DNA of 64,000 nt from assembly GCA_035610365.1 (NCBI GenBank), contig CM069435.1, positions 89,871,389-89,935,388 on the forward strand, given 5' to 3'. Of this stretch, positions 1-12,750 are shown piece after piece; within the stretch, counting starts at the first letter, position 1, and each line of letters opens with the position of its first letter. The DNA is from Aquatica leii (lineage: Eukaryota > Arthropoda > Insecta > Coleoptera > Lampyridae). The notes under the pieces were generated by a model. That model was not told the origin of the DNA and did no database searches. It saw nothing but the letters and a program-made list of their open reading frames with translations. Position numbers and translations under genes: made by a program.

Positions 1-325
1 GCTTTATCTGTTGAGCATTTCAACTTATAAATCTAAAGTTATCGATAAAAATCAAATGATATTGTTCTAAATTATAAGGTAATTACGGGAAAGTTACTTC
101 ACCGGTATAGACGCCCCAGTTTTCATATATTGCGCCTAAAGTAAAATTACGAACGATGTTTGCTAGCCACTCTTCGGTTATGCCAAATTACTCGTCGGCA
201 CAGGTGTTTTAGTGTGCAAACTGTGATCATACAGTACTTTGATTTTTAGATTGAGGTTATGTAGGTGATAATATTCAAATTTTTAGTGAACGGGTGTATG
301 GCTGTGTTCTTGCTTTTTTTGTAGG
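1..325. other. AT-rich left edge, no gene seen
   Basis: No open frame or RNA gene is supported here. A T-tract followed by TGTAG ends just before position 325, which looks like a splice acceptor directly in front of the transposase fossil that starts at 326. Confidence 0.5.
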
Positions 326-1200
326 ATGCCCTCACAATATAAACAAAAACCTGGTTTCAAACCAAGTAGACATTGGCGGCAAAACAGTTGGAAGTAGCTT
401 TACGTGAATATGGTACACTTCACGAACATTGCGGAGAAGAAGAACACAAAGAACTAACCCTAATTTACATTTTGGTTTCCAAGGTGTGTTGGCAATAGAG
501 AATGAAAAAAGACTGGTGAAACCGGATTTGCCGGTTATGGTTAGTTAAGCTTATTTAAAATAAAAAACAAAGAATTAAGTGCAAAGCAGTAACCGAGATT
601 ATCCATTGCTCGAAGTCAGAAAATGAATAAAAAAAAGTAAAACATTTTTTCGATTTGTTTTAAAAGAGTTACGGAAAACATAATGAGCATGAACAAAACC
701 GGTTTTTAAATAAATAACGAAACTGGTACACAACAGACGAGGCTAAGGATGTTCATACATTAATTTCATCTAAAAGATGTGTCCATTATTACTTTCAGGT
801 TCTAAAGTTTTTATGAATCCTAAGTCATCGTACATTGGTATTGAACTGTTTTTTAAATAGTTAAGGGATCATTTTGTTTCTAGTAAGCCGCCTGAAAGAT
901 GCATTTGTATTTTAGAAAGGCGTGCTTCCCATATAAAATCTGTAAAAATGATTGGATTTGCAAATGCAAATGATATCAATTTAATTTCCTTTTTCGGAAA
1001 TATTTCTTTTAGAACCCGATGCCATTCCTACAATTTTTACACAATTGCTGATCTAGTATTTTCTGTAACTACTGAATATTCTGCTCAGTTTGGTACTAAT
1101 CAACCAATTGCCAAAACATTAAAAGAGCTAAGCTTCTAAATCTGACAAACGACACTTTAAAAAAACACCAAGCAAATTTCTTTAGGAAATATCTCCAAAA
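326..1200 (+). pseudogene. Fossil pogo/CENP-B-type (DDE_1) transposase
   Basis: Degenerate transposase of the pogo/Tigger/jerky type (Tc1/mariner superfamily), which in intact form binds transposon ends through a psq-type helix-turn-helix and cuts DNA with a DDE domain. Seen: an N-terminal MPSQYKQKPGFKPSRHWRQN at 326, followed by frameshifted pieces reading LREYGTLHEHCGEE and ENEKRLVKPDLPV, as in psq-HTH regions. Around 925-1010 a piece reads RRASHIKSVKMIGFANANDI (923-982) and continues NLISFF, which matches the DDE_1 core pattern (DGHxSH...lefAxxNgIhll), with the aspartate block altered. Several stops and frameshifts separate the pieces, so it is inactive. A splice-acceptor-like TTTTTTTGTAG precedes the ATG. 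The family call rests on motif recall, not on a search. Confidence 0.68.
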
Positions 1201-3840
1201 AAAAAGTACATACCGATAGGTACCTACTGTAATTTCCGAATGAATTTCAATGAATGAACCAGAGACAGTGAATTGGCTTCAGTGTACAGCATGACAAAAA
1301 TGGTATCATGAGACATGTAAATGAAGAAAAACTTAAAAAATTATGTTAGGATAATTTTCATGTTCTGACTTTAAGAAAATGTTGGTTTTAACAATAATTT
1401 TTTGTGTTTTTGTATGTAAGAGTTTCTCACAAGCATCGCCATCATAGGGAGAGTTGATCAAAAACGCCATGTTCATTTTTCAAATATAAACTTACAGTTA
1501 TTACATATTTTTGAAAAACAAGATGGTGTATGTGGTTTTGATTAAATATTGTACAATTTAATTGTCTTTAGGTTTTGGGCCCTCTATATTGTAGTCACAA
1601 TTTTTTTAGTTAGGTGCGGCAACTCTCTTGGGATTGCTTTATGGTTTATAGCTCACTACAGCATAACACTTGCATTTTTCATAGGTAATTAAATTACTTT
1701 TTTTACCTATCTTTAACTCTGTTGATGCAATGTTCTTATGCTTTAGTTAATTAGTAGAGTTGTTTTTAAACACTACAGAATTTCTCTAGTAAGTTGTAAT
1801 TTATAATTTTGTTTTGCTTTGAAAACAAAATATTTAATGAAGTAAGCTACGAATAACGTTATTTGAGTAGATTGTGAACTAGTGACAGCGTCATTCTTTT
1901 TAAACAAAATTAATTAATTAATTGTATGTATTGATACTGTTTCTAAAAAATAAAGAAAACAGTTTGAGTGAATGACATTTTCTCACCGCCTAAAGTTTCG
2001 CCTCTAATTAAAAAAACGACACATGACGAAACACGATTCAATGATTCAATGACGAAACAATTCAATTGACCAGCTCTTCTCTTATTAAAAGGCTTAAAAA
2101 AATACAAGCTCTAAAACTGGAAAAATAGACAAAAAAGATCTCAAAAGCTGTAAAAAAAAAACTATTTGAATTTCAGCCAGAAGATGCCTTTAAAGAAGAT
2201 ATTTTTGACAATGGTGATGCAACATACATTTATTGCAGTTTTTTGCTTGTTTGTTATTAATTAGGTAAATCACTTTGATTCTTCAAAATTTAAAAAGTGC
2301 CTAAGAAAGAAAAACTCCCGGCCTACTTATATAGATACCTATATAGTTGCCTCCTACTCGTAACTTTTTCGTTCTTGTTTTCTCAAAAAGAGTATTAAAC
2401 ACAAACACAATTCTTTAAACTTAAGTTCTATTAGCTTATCGTTACTCACGTAGAATCCTAAATTGCGTTAAAAATTAGCACAGCTTGCTACATTCTTGTT
2501 TAAAATTCACTTTAACACATACCTACAGACGAATATGAAATGAATACGTCTTTTGTTTTGTTCTAAAGTTGCTTTACTGTTTTTTTTTCAAATAAAAACT
2601 AAGTAGACTGTGTTTTTAACAGATGCGGGTTTTATATTTTAAAAAAATGTTTTTTAGTACTTGTTCTTCAGCCTACTGGATAATTATGCGTGTTTGCAAA
2701 GTACGTTTTGTAAGAACTACACCTAAAAACTAGTTTTGGTTTGTAGAGTATTTAAAAAATAAAGTCGGCCTACTACACTAACTCACCTCAACATACCCTC
2801 AATTGTAAATTTATTGTTTTTTCAATTGTTAAAAAAGTTAAAAAAATAGAATAATTTGATCCACAAGAAAAATTCCTCAATCCTTAATTTTTCTATTTTT
2901 GACTAAGTGTCAGAATCTCAGTAGGTACCAATTAAACTAGCTAGTTTTGTTTGTTTACATAAAAAAAAATAAGTATCTAGTAGGCAAGCTGTAACAAACG
3001 CTCAAAAAATTTTAAAGACTAAAGTGTTTATTTATAATTAACGAGATTTGGATTTGATTATAGTTAACAAATACTTTATTGATAATGACAAAATAAACAT
3101 TTAGTTGTTGTTAACAAGACCATATTTGAGTTAGAAGTATACGGGTCTTATAATTGTATTATTTGTTAACATTCACGAAATGTGTGATATAGCAAAGTAA
3201 AACTGTTATTACTAGATAGCTAAGGAAACAAAATACAATTGTCACTTGTACACATTTATTGTTGTCGCTGTTTTTTTTTCTTTTGTTTTTCTAATGTCAC
3301 TTGATAATTTTTTAATTTAGGCAACATTATAACAAAAGTAGCAATAAATAGACTGTTATCAAATGTTTTTAGTTAATAAAGTGGAATTGATAGAAATCGA
3401 TTGTTAGCCACGATTCGAGTCTTAAAACGAGTTTAAAAAGGCGATGACGATTTCCAGTAGGCCATGACATTTAAAAGTACGAATTACAAATTAATGTAAA
3501 AAAGCATTTTACAAAAATAAAAGCTTTTATGTTTGATGTTTAGTTTTTTCAATGCAATACCTTTAGTACCTACATTCTTTGTTATTTGTTTTTACGTAAC
3601 ACTGCCTCTAGTAAACCAAGGCTAACGATAGAAGACGCCTAGATTTAACAAGTTAATAAGCATGTCCTACTTAAGATTTTTTTTTAAATAATGTTCTTTT
3701 TCACAGATAAGATGGTAAAATGATTTTTACAGTAACTGCTCTCATTATTTGTAATGGAAGTATTTGTATGGCTAAGAAAAAAATATTTAATTAATGACAT
3801 TTATAAAAAAATGCGTCACAGAGGGCGCTGCAAAATTTTG
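1201..3840. other. AT-rich intergenic DNA
   Basis: No gene is supported except the transposase tail at 2168-2290. The stretch holds A/T runs, frequent GTAGGTACCTA-like words, and one copy of the window-wide repeat core (CAGTAGGCCATGAC at 3455-3468). Confidence 0.5.
2168..2290 (+). pseudogene. Probable C-terminal tail of the pogo-type transposase
   Basis: A short frame reads EFQPEDAFKEDIFDNGDATY and then IYCSFLLV before breaking. This resembles the acidic linker and first cysteine pair (CIYC) of the PHD-like tail found at the C terminus of many insect CENP-B/pogo-type transposases. It lies about 1 kb downstream of, and on the same strand as, the catalytic-domain fossil, so it is probably the same element split by insertion or expansion. 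The match is short and rests on memory of the family. Confidence 0.4.
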
Positions 3841-3847
3841 TTGTCTT

Positions 3848-4246
3848 TCACTCATAATTGATGTTATACATCATTTCTCTCTTCGTGACAAAGACCCTGG
3901 AACTTACTGATAAGGTTCTACGAGCGTTGTAATCTCCATAAACTTCGGTCAATCTGTAATTTAAATCTCCCGCCGTTGTCCGTTTTAAAATAATCGCCCC
4001 CAAATTGAATTTGTAGGGTTTCGAAGAAGCATCCATGATTTTTGTAGCCGCTGTAAAAAAAATTGACCATTCATTACTCTGATCCTCTACAGTTGTAAAA
4101 GTGTTAGGTTCAGGGGGGAGGCCATAAAGAATCTGTAATGGTCGTTCGTGACAGATCTGCTCTACCACTATGCACTCACGAACGTTTAACAGAGAGAAAA
4201 CGTGACGTGGATTATTGATCGAAAGCGACCCCCCGACTTCGCTCAT
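3848..4246 (-). CDS. Unrecognised protein-like ORF, 132 residues
   Basis: I do not recognise this protein. The open frame runs without an ATG as far as 4294, but the first ATG is at 4246-4244 and gives 132 residues beginning MSEVGGSLSINNPRHVF and ending MMYNINYE. A good acceptor (CACTGCAG, exon start 4256) lies 9 bases before the ATG, and a possible donor (TTG/gtaacg at 4337) would make an 81 bp intron, so it may be the coding exon of a spliced gene. Codon use is balanced and the frame is richer in G+C than the 25-30% DNA around it. There is no signal peptide or membrane segment; the sequence alternates polar and hydrophobic residues as in a mixed alpha/beta or beta-rich domain. ATTAAA-like words follow the stop. 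It could be a host gene exon or an old insertion of foreign origin. Confidence 0.5.
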   Translation of the reverse strand: MSEVGGSLSINNPRHVFSLLNVRECIVVEQICHERPLQILYGLPPEPNTFTTVEDQSNEWSIFFTAATKIMDASSKPYKFNLGAIILKRTTAGDLNYRLTEVYGDYNARRTLSVSSRVFVTKREMMYNINYE

Positions 4247-4338
4247 CGCACCCTCTCTGCAGTGGTGTGGGTTTACAAACTTAATTCCTGCCACCCATTT
4301 TCATCGAAAAAAACTGACGAAGATAAAGAAACGTTACC
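4247..4338 (-). other. Possible 5' leader and 81 bp intron of the 3848-4246 ORF
   Basis: On the minus strand TTG/gtaacg (donor at 4337-4336) and CACTGCAG (acceptor at 4258-4257) bound an 81 bp interval, which is a normal intron size for insects. The open frame continuing upstream of the ATG would be intronic in this model. The overlapping plus-strand frame at 4202-4408 is a shadow. Confidence 0.3.
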
Positions 4339-4419
4339 AACAACAATTTGTTTAAATCCACCGCTATTAGCGACTAAACCATTAATCGCAAGAGAAAAAA
4401 AGCAATAATGATAATTTTT

Positions 4420-7400
4420 TTTTAAGCAATGCACAAAATGGCGCTTATTTATTGCAATTGTTAAATTTTCATCGTGAATAAAATCATACGTGGCTGTATA
4501 ATTGTTTCCACAGCCAACTAGTTTTACGTAAACGCGTTTTGATGACGCAACGTGTGCGATATTTAAAGTGACCTTGAGGATCGCTTTATTCTATTTTTAC
4601 GTTAGCAACCAAGCGATAAGCGATCAGTGTAAAGTTGCAGCAATAAAACCAGCAATTTTATTTTAAAAACTGGTCTGCGCGCACGAAATTAGTTGCACTT
4701 GCTACAACCAACTGGTTTACTAACAAAACTTATTAAATCATCGTTTTTCGACTAAAAAGCACAAAGATGAAACAGTCTCAAAATATTTTTTTTTTCTAAA
4801 ACGACCAATATTAGTAATTTCACAGCGGAAAATTTTCCATAGCTGGCCTTGACTCGGAAATTTAAACAAATTCCAACGGAACTGTCAGTACGGGGATTGT
4901 TCATAAAGTATCCAGCGCCATAATAAAATAATACTAATCTGATAAATCAAAGTTGGCTTACTTCTAAAATGTTTGTATTTTACAACACGGCCTACGACGC
5001 TTTAAAGTAATTTCTTCATTCCTGTGGTAGAAGTACGTCAGTGTCCTCGTGATATTGTATTATAATTTTTAGGACGTGACAGCATTGTACGATTACCTAA
5101 CAACAACGTTATTGCCGCATTTATTACAGTCATATAAATCAATAAACGCAATTGCGTCAAGCAAAGAATGTATAAATTTTCTTTAATGAAGTAGGTATTG
5201 TTTTTATTACTTTCGTTTTTGAACGGGTTTAAAGGACCAAATGTTAACGACAAAATATAAACATGCAAGCTTGTCAACCTTATTGCAAATGCACGACTGC
5301 GCCTGGTTTTCGCTTGGGGTGCAAAGTCGTAAATCGCTCTTCGATACGCCAAAGATGTTAAAGATTAGAATGTCTCGGGTTAAATAAAATGACCGCGGAA
5401 TCGTGGCATATAAATTCAGTAGGCCGTGGAATATTTGTTTACTGCAATAAACAAACGTGGCTAGGCATGTTGTTGACTCTTCTTGCTTTTAAACGACAAT
5501 AGTATTCTTTCCTGGTAAGCTAATATACATTGCAAAGATGTTACAGAATGACCAAACTAAATAGACAATAGTGTGGAAATAAAAGAGGAAGAAATTGCAG
5601 TAGGCTATGCCATTTTTCAACTAACGATACAATTAGAACAATACCAAAACATCTACCATAATGGTTAGTCTAGGCTGATCTCTATTTTTATTAAATTTTT
5701 AATCTATCAAATTGTGAAAAGTTTCTTAAACGTCAAAAATAGGTATTCAATTTTGAGAAAGTTTTGATCTTAACGTATTGCCTACTCTGATACGCACCTC
5801 AAAATGTAACAAAAATGACTGACTGAAAGCATGTCAACCGTTGGTAGAAATAACATAAATATGCTGTGGTTTTATACACGCAAGTAATCGTTTAATTCCT
5901 ACGATACTTTTACAACACACGATTTTATTTAATCACCATTTTTAATAGAAAAGTACTTAGAAACGCATAAAAATGAAATATAGGAATGACATAACGCGGC
6001 ATATTTTGTTATTGTTAAGTGGCCAACTACATTTTGAGAAAGAATTGTCTTGAAGTGTGAAGTACGCGAGAATCTGTAAAATAATAGTACCTTAATAGCC
6101 ACGCGCGTGTTACAAAAGCATTTTTTTCATTAAAATTTCTATTTTATTGTTTTGTACGAATTAAAACTTTCTCATTAAAGTAGGCTGTACAAACAATTCA
6201 CTAACAACTCGATTTCTCACAGCTCACACTCGCAAGACAACAAAGCAACACCCATCGCTTAATTAAAAAAAAACTGTTTGACATGTTTGCGCACAGTCAC
6301 AGTATATTAAGTTAAAGTCTAATGCCCGATTCTATCGTATTTTTTAGGTTATACCTATTACTAAGTAATTTCATTACTATAGCAACTTTTGTTTTAATAA
6401 GTTTCTACAGTAAGTAAGCTTTACATGACACTAAGTACTATAACTTCCAAAATACGGTGCAATCGACAGTTGAACCTAACTAGTTAATAAACTAATAAAA
6501 ATCTGAGTTGGCTTTGCTCCTACTACTTATCCTAACAGCTTAAGAAACAGATTACTGCCGTCTGTTAACAACAATAATAGTTGTTTAGAAACTCAAACTC
6601 AACCGACTAAACAACAAATATTCTCTTTAAACGGCAATGGTAAGTACTACTTAAATTGACGATAATCCCAGTTGCCTTACGTCTTCAAAGCTTATTAACT
6701 TATTATGGCTTACTGAGATTTATCTTAATATAAGTAATAGACTTTTATTTCATTTATCTAATAATGGCAAATTTCTGATCTATTAAATTTAATTTTGGAT
6801 ATATCCTGGCGAAACAATCATTACGGTCAAGCGTCTTCACATAAAGTAGTACCTAGGTTGGTACCAAGTTTCTATTTTATAACAGAAAAACAGTTTTAAT
6901 ATATCCAGCATTTGTTTGCAGTTATGGTCTGTTGGTGTTGTCTTCACAAATATTTTAAAGTATTAACTTTGTTTTTAATCATCATAGTTTGTTTAAATTG
7001 GTTACCAAAACTGTAACTACGACAACAATAAGTACAGTCATGGCTAACTAAGTTAGTTTCGATAAAAAATGTTTTAACGCGTTTAAAGCTCACTAAACTT
7101 TAGTTTGCAATGTTTAAAAAATGCAATTGAGGTTTGAAACCTCTTGTTCGTCAACTATCAGTTTTGTTTTTTTTTACTGCACATTTATCTTGTTTTTTAT
7201 AGCTTAGTGCGTTAACTAATTTGAACAGTAATAGAAATTTTAGATCTCGTAAAAGCCACGCCACAAATAGGTACACACAAACTGATTCTTTAGTTTTTGT
7301 TTTTGTAACTTTTCATAAATGTAAATTGTTAATATAGGCACTTTTGGAAATAGTTTTTGTTAAAAAATTATGTAAGTATCTAGGCAAAAACGTTTGTGTA

Positions 7401-10400
7401 TAAATCAAGTAGGTAATTGCCATGATTGTTGTAAGTGTGTTATTAAACTCATTGCCACTAAATGAATTACTTTGTATCAATTTCCGCTATACAAATAATC
7501 TATAATAACACCTACATTTCTCACAGCCACCTCAGAATACAATAAAAAGTTTTGAATTCTGTGACGACAATCTTGAAAACGCGGCTAGTTAAAAAATGTC
7601 TGCTTTTTAATATTTTGTAAGCGTTGTTTTGTTTCTTGTTATCATGGCACACTAGATACTAAATCTATAGAATTAGAACTTATTATAGCTATATATAATT
7701 ATCATTTGGTATAAAAAATTACAAAATCTATGTAAGTTTCAGTAAAATTACAAATTGTACATATAGGTAATATTTACCGATACTGCTTTTGGCTTTCAAT
7801 AACCAACATTGCGTAGCGTAAATTTACAAATGTGTTTTTGTAGTGTATAGGTACTAGTTAGCACTGACACTGACAATACCTCTGTTTGTGACATAACCAA
7901 AGCCTACTAAAATAGTTTTTTTGTACGTTGACAAAAGGCATTCAAACAATCTATTAAAGAAATATTTTGTTTAGGTTTTATCGAAACTTAAAATTAAGAT
8001 GGCTATGTCTTAAATCATTTTATTAAATCATTAATAACGTAAGTTTTTCACAATACGATTACACTATTTTATTCATTTAAGGATTACAACCTACTGTTCT
8101 ACTAATAATGGCTTACTTTAGCTGCTCTTATTTATTTTACACAAAAACAACTTTATATAAATTATTATTATAGGTATTAAAAACTATCATTTTTATTTCT
8201 TTTTCTAATAAACAATTCTAGTACAGAGGCTGTATTTTTTAAAAAGTTTAAAAAAACATATAAATATATGTACGTACCTATATTTTGTTTCTAATCACGG
8301 CCTACTAAGACTTAGAGTACTAAATGCTTTAAGTTATTGTAAATTTGTTTTTCTTGGTGTTGTTCTCATCAATGTCTCAAAATTTTGTTTTCGGTTATAC
8401 TAATTGTAATTGACCCAAAAATAACGATTTCTACTAAAAAAAACTTATATTGAATTTATCTATAAAGTTTGTTGATGTAGTTTTGGTAATAACTGTTATT
8501 ATAAAATCAAGTAGGTACGTACGAAAAAGCTCGTATTAAGTAGGTAATCGCCATGTTTGTTTTTACATCGCCTACTAAGTTATCGTTTTACCCGATCTAA
8601 TACTTTTGCAGTAAAGTAGACTACGTAAAACAATATACTAACAACTTGAGTTCTCAACGCCTACTCTGCATACAATGAAATGTTTTGAATGTAAACTCAA
8701 TTTTTAATTCTTTGTAACGTTGTTTTGTTTAAAGGTGCCTACTTGTTTAATTACCTCAAAACAAATTACTGATTTTTTCTTTAATAAATAAACTATCTAA
8801 ATAATTATTTAAAAACGTTTACAAATCACCCATCACTCAAACAATCTTTTAAGTCGCAACCTCCGTCGAAACGTTTTAATCGTGCCGAAAAAATCATAAT
8901 AGCTGTTGTTTATGGCCAGTCGTTTGCTTTAAATTAAATTTACTTTAAAAAAATTATTTATGTTAGCTGCAGTTTTATTATTCTTAAAGAAAAACAACTT
9001 TTACATACACATAAACTATTTTAAAACCGGGTTTATATTTTATATTAGATGATTTATTAGACCAGCTACTGAAGTTGCAAAATTACTACAAAGACATGAT
9101 CATGGATAGCTATGAGTTTCATATGTATCTAGGTAGTGGTCTAGCTGTACGAAAACTACTTTACCAGCATCAAAGCTCACTGAACTCCATATATCTAGTG
9201 TTTCAAAAATGCGATTATTAAACTCTACAAAATTACTATACTGTACTAATTCCGAAAAACTATGCGTTGGTTTTATAAATTGCGATAGTAGAAATAGAAT
9301 CGAATTGTTTTGTGTAGAGTAAAAAGTCAGTAGGTACGTTTAAATTATCTATAAAATTTGTTGACATACTTTTTGAAAATATTTTTATTAAAAAATCATG
9401 TAAATACACAAACATGAGTAAAAACTATGTTGTCGATTGTTTTACATTGCATACTAGTATGTAGGTATGTATTATGAAAGTTATCGTCACTAAACTAAAT
9501 ACTTTATCGTTCTACAACTCGTAAACTTTTAAACTAGATTATCTAAACAAAAGCCTACGCTGCAGTCAGTAAAATATTTTAAAGATTCTAATTCACGTAG
9601 ATTGACGACATTGTTTTGTAGGTTATCATGGCACACTAAACATATAGAATAGAAAAATAACTGTATCGGTTTTTTTGTGACACTGTCAAAATCTATCGAA
9701 CCCACTGCTGTAATTACTACAATAATAAATTATTGTCGTTTTTTAGCACTAAGTTTAAATATTAACAAGTCTAAAAAGGTTTTAACAAACGGTTTTGTTT
9801 TGTCACGGCCTACTAAAACAAGCAATATTGTAATATTGTATATCACAGCCAACTTGTTTTCAATAAACGCGCTGACACATAAAAGCTTTAGAATACTATC
9901 TATATCAGTAAACAAAACTTCATACTTATCTAGATTTTGATCAAAACACTTAATGCGGTCAAAGCCCACTGAACTCTGTTTTGGCTATAGTAGGTTTGTT
10001 AACAAAGCGTGTGATTCTGAAGTCCTTCAAAAAAGCAAACGATTTTTTCACAAAAGTAGTGTTAAATTTATTTAAAAATAAATCTCAGCCTATTTTAGAA
10101 AATTGATTGAGTTTAGACTTAAAATATTTCACGTGATCATGACCACCTATATATTTTTTTATAAGTAGATATTTTCAGCAATAACATAAAGAAGTGAATC
10201 TAAATTTACGTTTCCTTTACTTTTAATAGATTTCCAATAAATTTTGCCTTGCAGTCTACTAAGAATACAATAAGTAGTTTGCCATTTTTAGACAAATACT
10301 ATATTTTCTTTACAGTTTTTGGTACACTTAAATCCTTATGAGAATCACTTCATCATCATACCTGCGTCTTTTGTTTTAAGAAGAAAAACTTTAAGCCACG

Positions 10401-12750
10401 AAGCGATTTTTAGATCTATTCAACTCAAATTGTTTAAAAAAAGTGTTAAATGTAATGCCCATTGCGCCATTTTGTGTGTTTTTACCAACAGTCATAGCAT
10501 ACTAAACATTTATTTTTATTGTAAACGACTTTTTGGTATAGGTACTTTAAATAACTCCGTTCGGTTATTTGTACTTGTACATAATTTAAATCAGTTATAG
10601 TTTTAGTAAGCCGTACGCTTTATTTAGGTAATACAACAAGAAAAACAAATGATTACATCTCAGCTAACCATGATTATTGAAAGAGTTCATTTGACAAAAT
10701 GACAGCAGCTTTTGTATATATGAACATTTTTGTTCATTACAGTAGTACGAAAAACTATTGCTTATCCGTTATGCTTTATTAAGTTTTGAATACATTTTAT
10801 AGATAGTAGAGCGGAATGCTTTTGTTTAGCATAAACAATATTCAGAAATGGCGGGTGGTTCTCTGATTACAAGGCTTACTTTAATATCTATCTTTGATAT
10901 TTACTTTAAGCTTCTTCACAAAGTAACATTAAAACCAATACGATGTAAAATATTAAGTCTTTGTAAGAAACAGTTAATAAACATACTTTCAACGCCTACT
11001 ATATTTTTAGTCAAAGCTAATTTCAAGCACTATGATTGGTGTTTAAAAACTCGATCAATCTCGTGTGTTCAAACTCATATATTTTTAGATAAAACGTGCC
11101 AAAACTTTGTATTCTACGAACGATTCTATAAATACGAGAAATGCGGAGTAAATCATGACTCAGCAACTAGTTTTTGTTTTATAAAGTTTTTTTGTATCAA
11201 AAATTAAATTGATGTTTTTAGGTGTTTATAAAATATAACAATTTATAAATTTAAAAAAAATTGTTAGTTAGTTGTGTTTAACACCAAAAATTGACAAATG
11301 ATTTGCATAGCCTACCGGATTATTAAATATCTTAAACAATTCATTAGCATAAACGAAAAAATAAATGTTGAATGTAGTAGTTCTGTGAATACATAGCCGG
11401 TTTATTTAAAATCTAATAGGCGCCAAGTTTTGTTTACAAAGTCTACTTGATAGTTGAATGTACCTATAGAAAATCTATACTTTATTCAATCTATAGAGTA
11501 ATAAAAATTGTTGTAACGTAATTTTTCTGCCAATTCTTCAATTTCAATGTGTTTGTTTTAGTCATGGCTACCTGAGATTCGCGTTGTTTTAGCTCAAATG
11601 AACCAGTTTTTGATTATAGTGTTCAGGTAGTTTCAAAAAAGGTATAATTATTTGGCAATTTGTCTCAGTCTTGCCTACTTAAATGGGAATATTATTTAAA
11701 TTTTGTTCAAGGACAGCTAAGACTCAATAAACAAATAACAAAATAAAGTTTCAGTATTTTCATTCTTAAAAAATAGTTGTCTAATAAATTTGTTTTTTTT
11801 ATTTTTACTTAACAAATAATAACGACTAGCTTAGAGTGCTTACTCTAATAAACAAAAGAAATATATATCTGAGCACAGCGTGTTTAAATAAAGAAATTTA
11901 CAAAGATAAAGCAATTACTGATTGCAATGAACATTAAAATTTATTACCACCATTAAAAAAATTGTTTTACGGGTGTTAATAAAATAGACTGGAAATTTTA
12001 GACTAAACATTTTTTTGTCCTACAACATAATATTCATTTTCGAACGTATAAATATAGTTGGCGGGATAAACTGTGAATACTTTTTTACAGCCTACGCCTA
12101 CTATAATCGAAAAGTAATCGCAAAATCACGCACAGTTAGACATCGACGAATGCGAAACTTAGCTAGTATGCGCTGAAACTAACTTTTATTGCGTGCTCGT
12201 TTACATATATCCATACGAAGAATAGCGATCGTTTCATATTCTTTATTTTTATTTTATCTGACATATTTACAAATACATAATCAATGAAGAATAACATAAC
12301 GCTTCTCCATAATCATTTAAATTCAACGTATTTGCTTTACTATTGTAGTGAAAACTTGTTTTAATGTTTTTGGTTCATAAGTAAACGTACCTACCTATAA
12401 ACGAGAACTAAGTAAAATATAGATTGAATAAATTGAAAAATTCATAAAGTTATTTTACTAATCAACGTTAAAGCCACTTTAAATAACGTCAAGATAAAAT
12501 AAAAAAGTTTTAGCAATTAATGGAACAGAGAGCTGTGATTTATGTAGATGAATTATTACTAACGCAGTTGGAGTATTCATAATAATTTGTACGCTTAACT
12601 CGTCTTATAAATTTCAAATGCATCCAGCTAAAGCTAAACAAGTCATAGTGAGCCATGGTGGGTTAATAAACTGTTTTAATATACAGCCAACTTAAGTTTT
12701 CACCGTTCTGAAAATAGTAGGATTGGAATTTATAAAAATATAGCATAGTA
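4420..12750 (-). repeat. Region rich in degenerate repeat core, mostly reverse orientation
   Basis: No gene is supported across these 8 kb. A short core similar to CACGGCCTACTAA recurs, most densely between 6.7 and 12.7 kb: near 6705, 7039, 7640, 7890, 8295, 8560, 8655, 9630, 9805, 9845, 9958, 10490, 10990, 11305, 11560, 11670, 12095 and 12690. Spacing is irregular, roughly 80-350 bp, and copies vary at several positions (tcatggcacacta, tcacggcctacta, acagcctacta). A few copies before 6.2 kb (5411, 5600, 6179) are in the other direction. The open frames of 79-119 codons in this region contain the repeat and have no protein-like composition. Best read as an old, decayed satellite-like or transposon-derived repeat field. 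Confidence 0.5.

Noticed and set aside
10848..11207. 119-codon plus-strand open frame
   Set aside because: It contains two copies of the dispersed repeat core (AAGGCTTACT, ACGCCTACTA), has AT-driven composition, and shows no recognisable domain.
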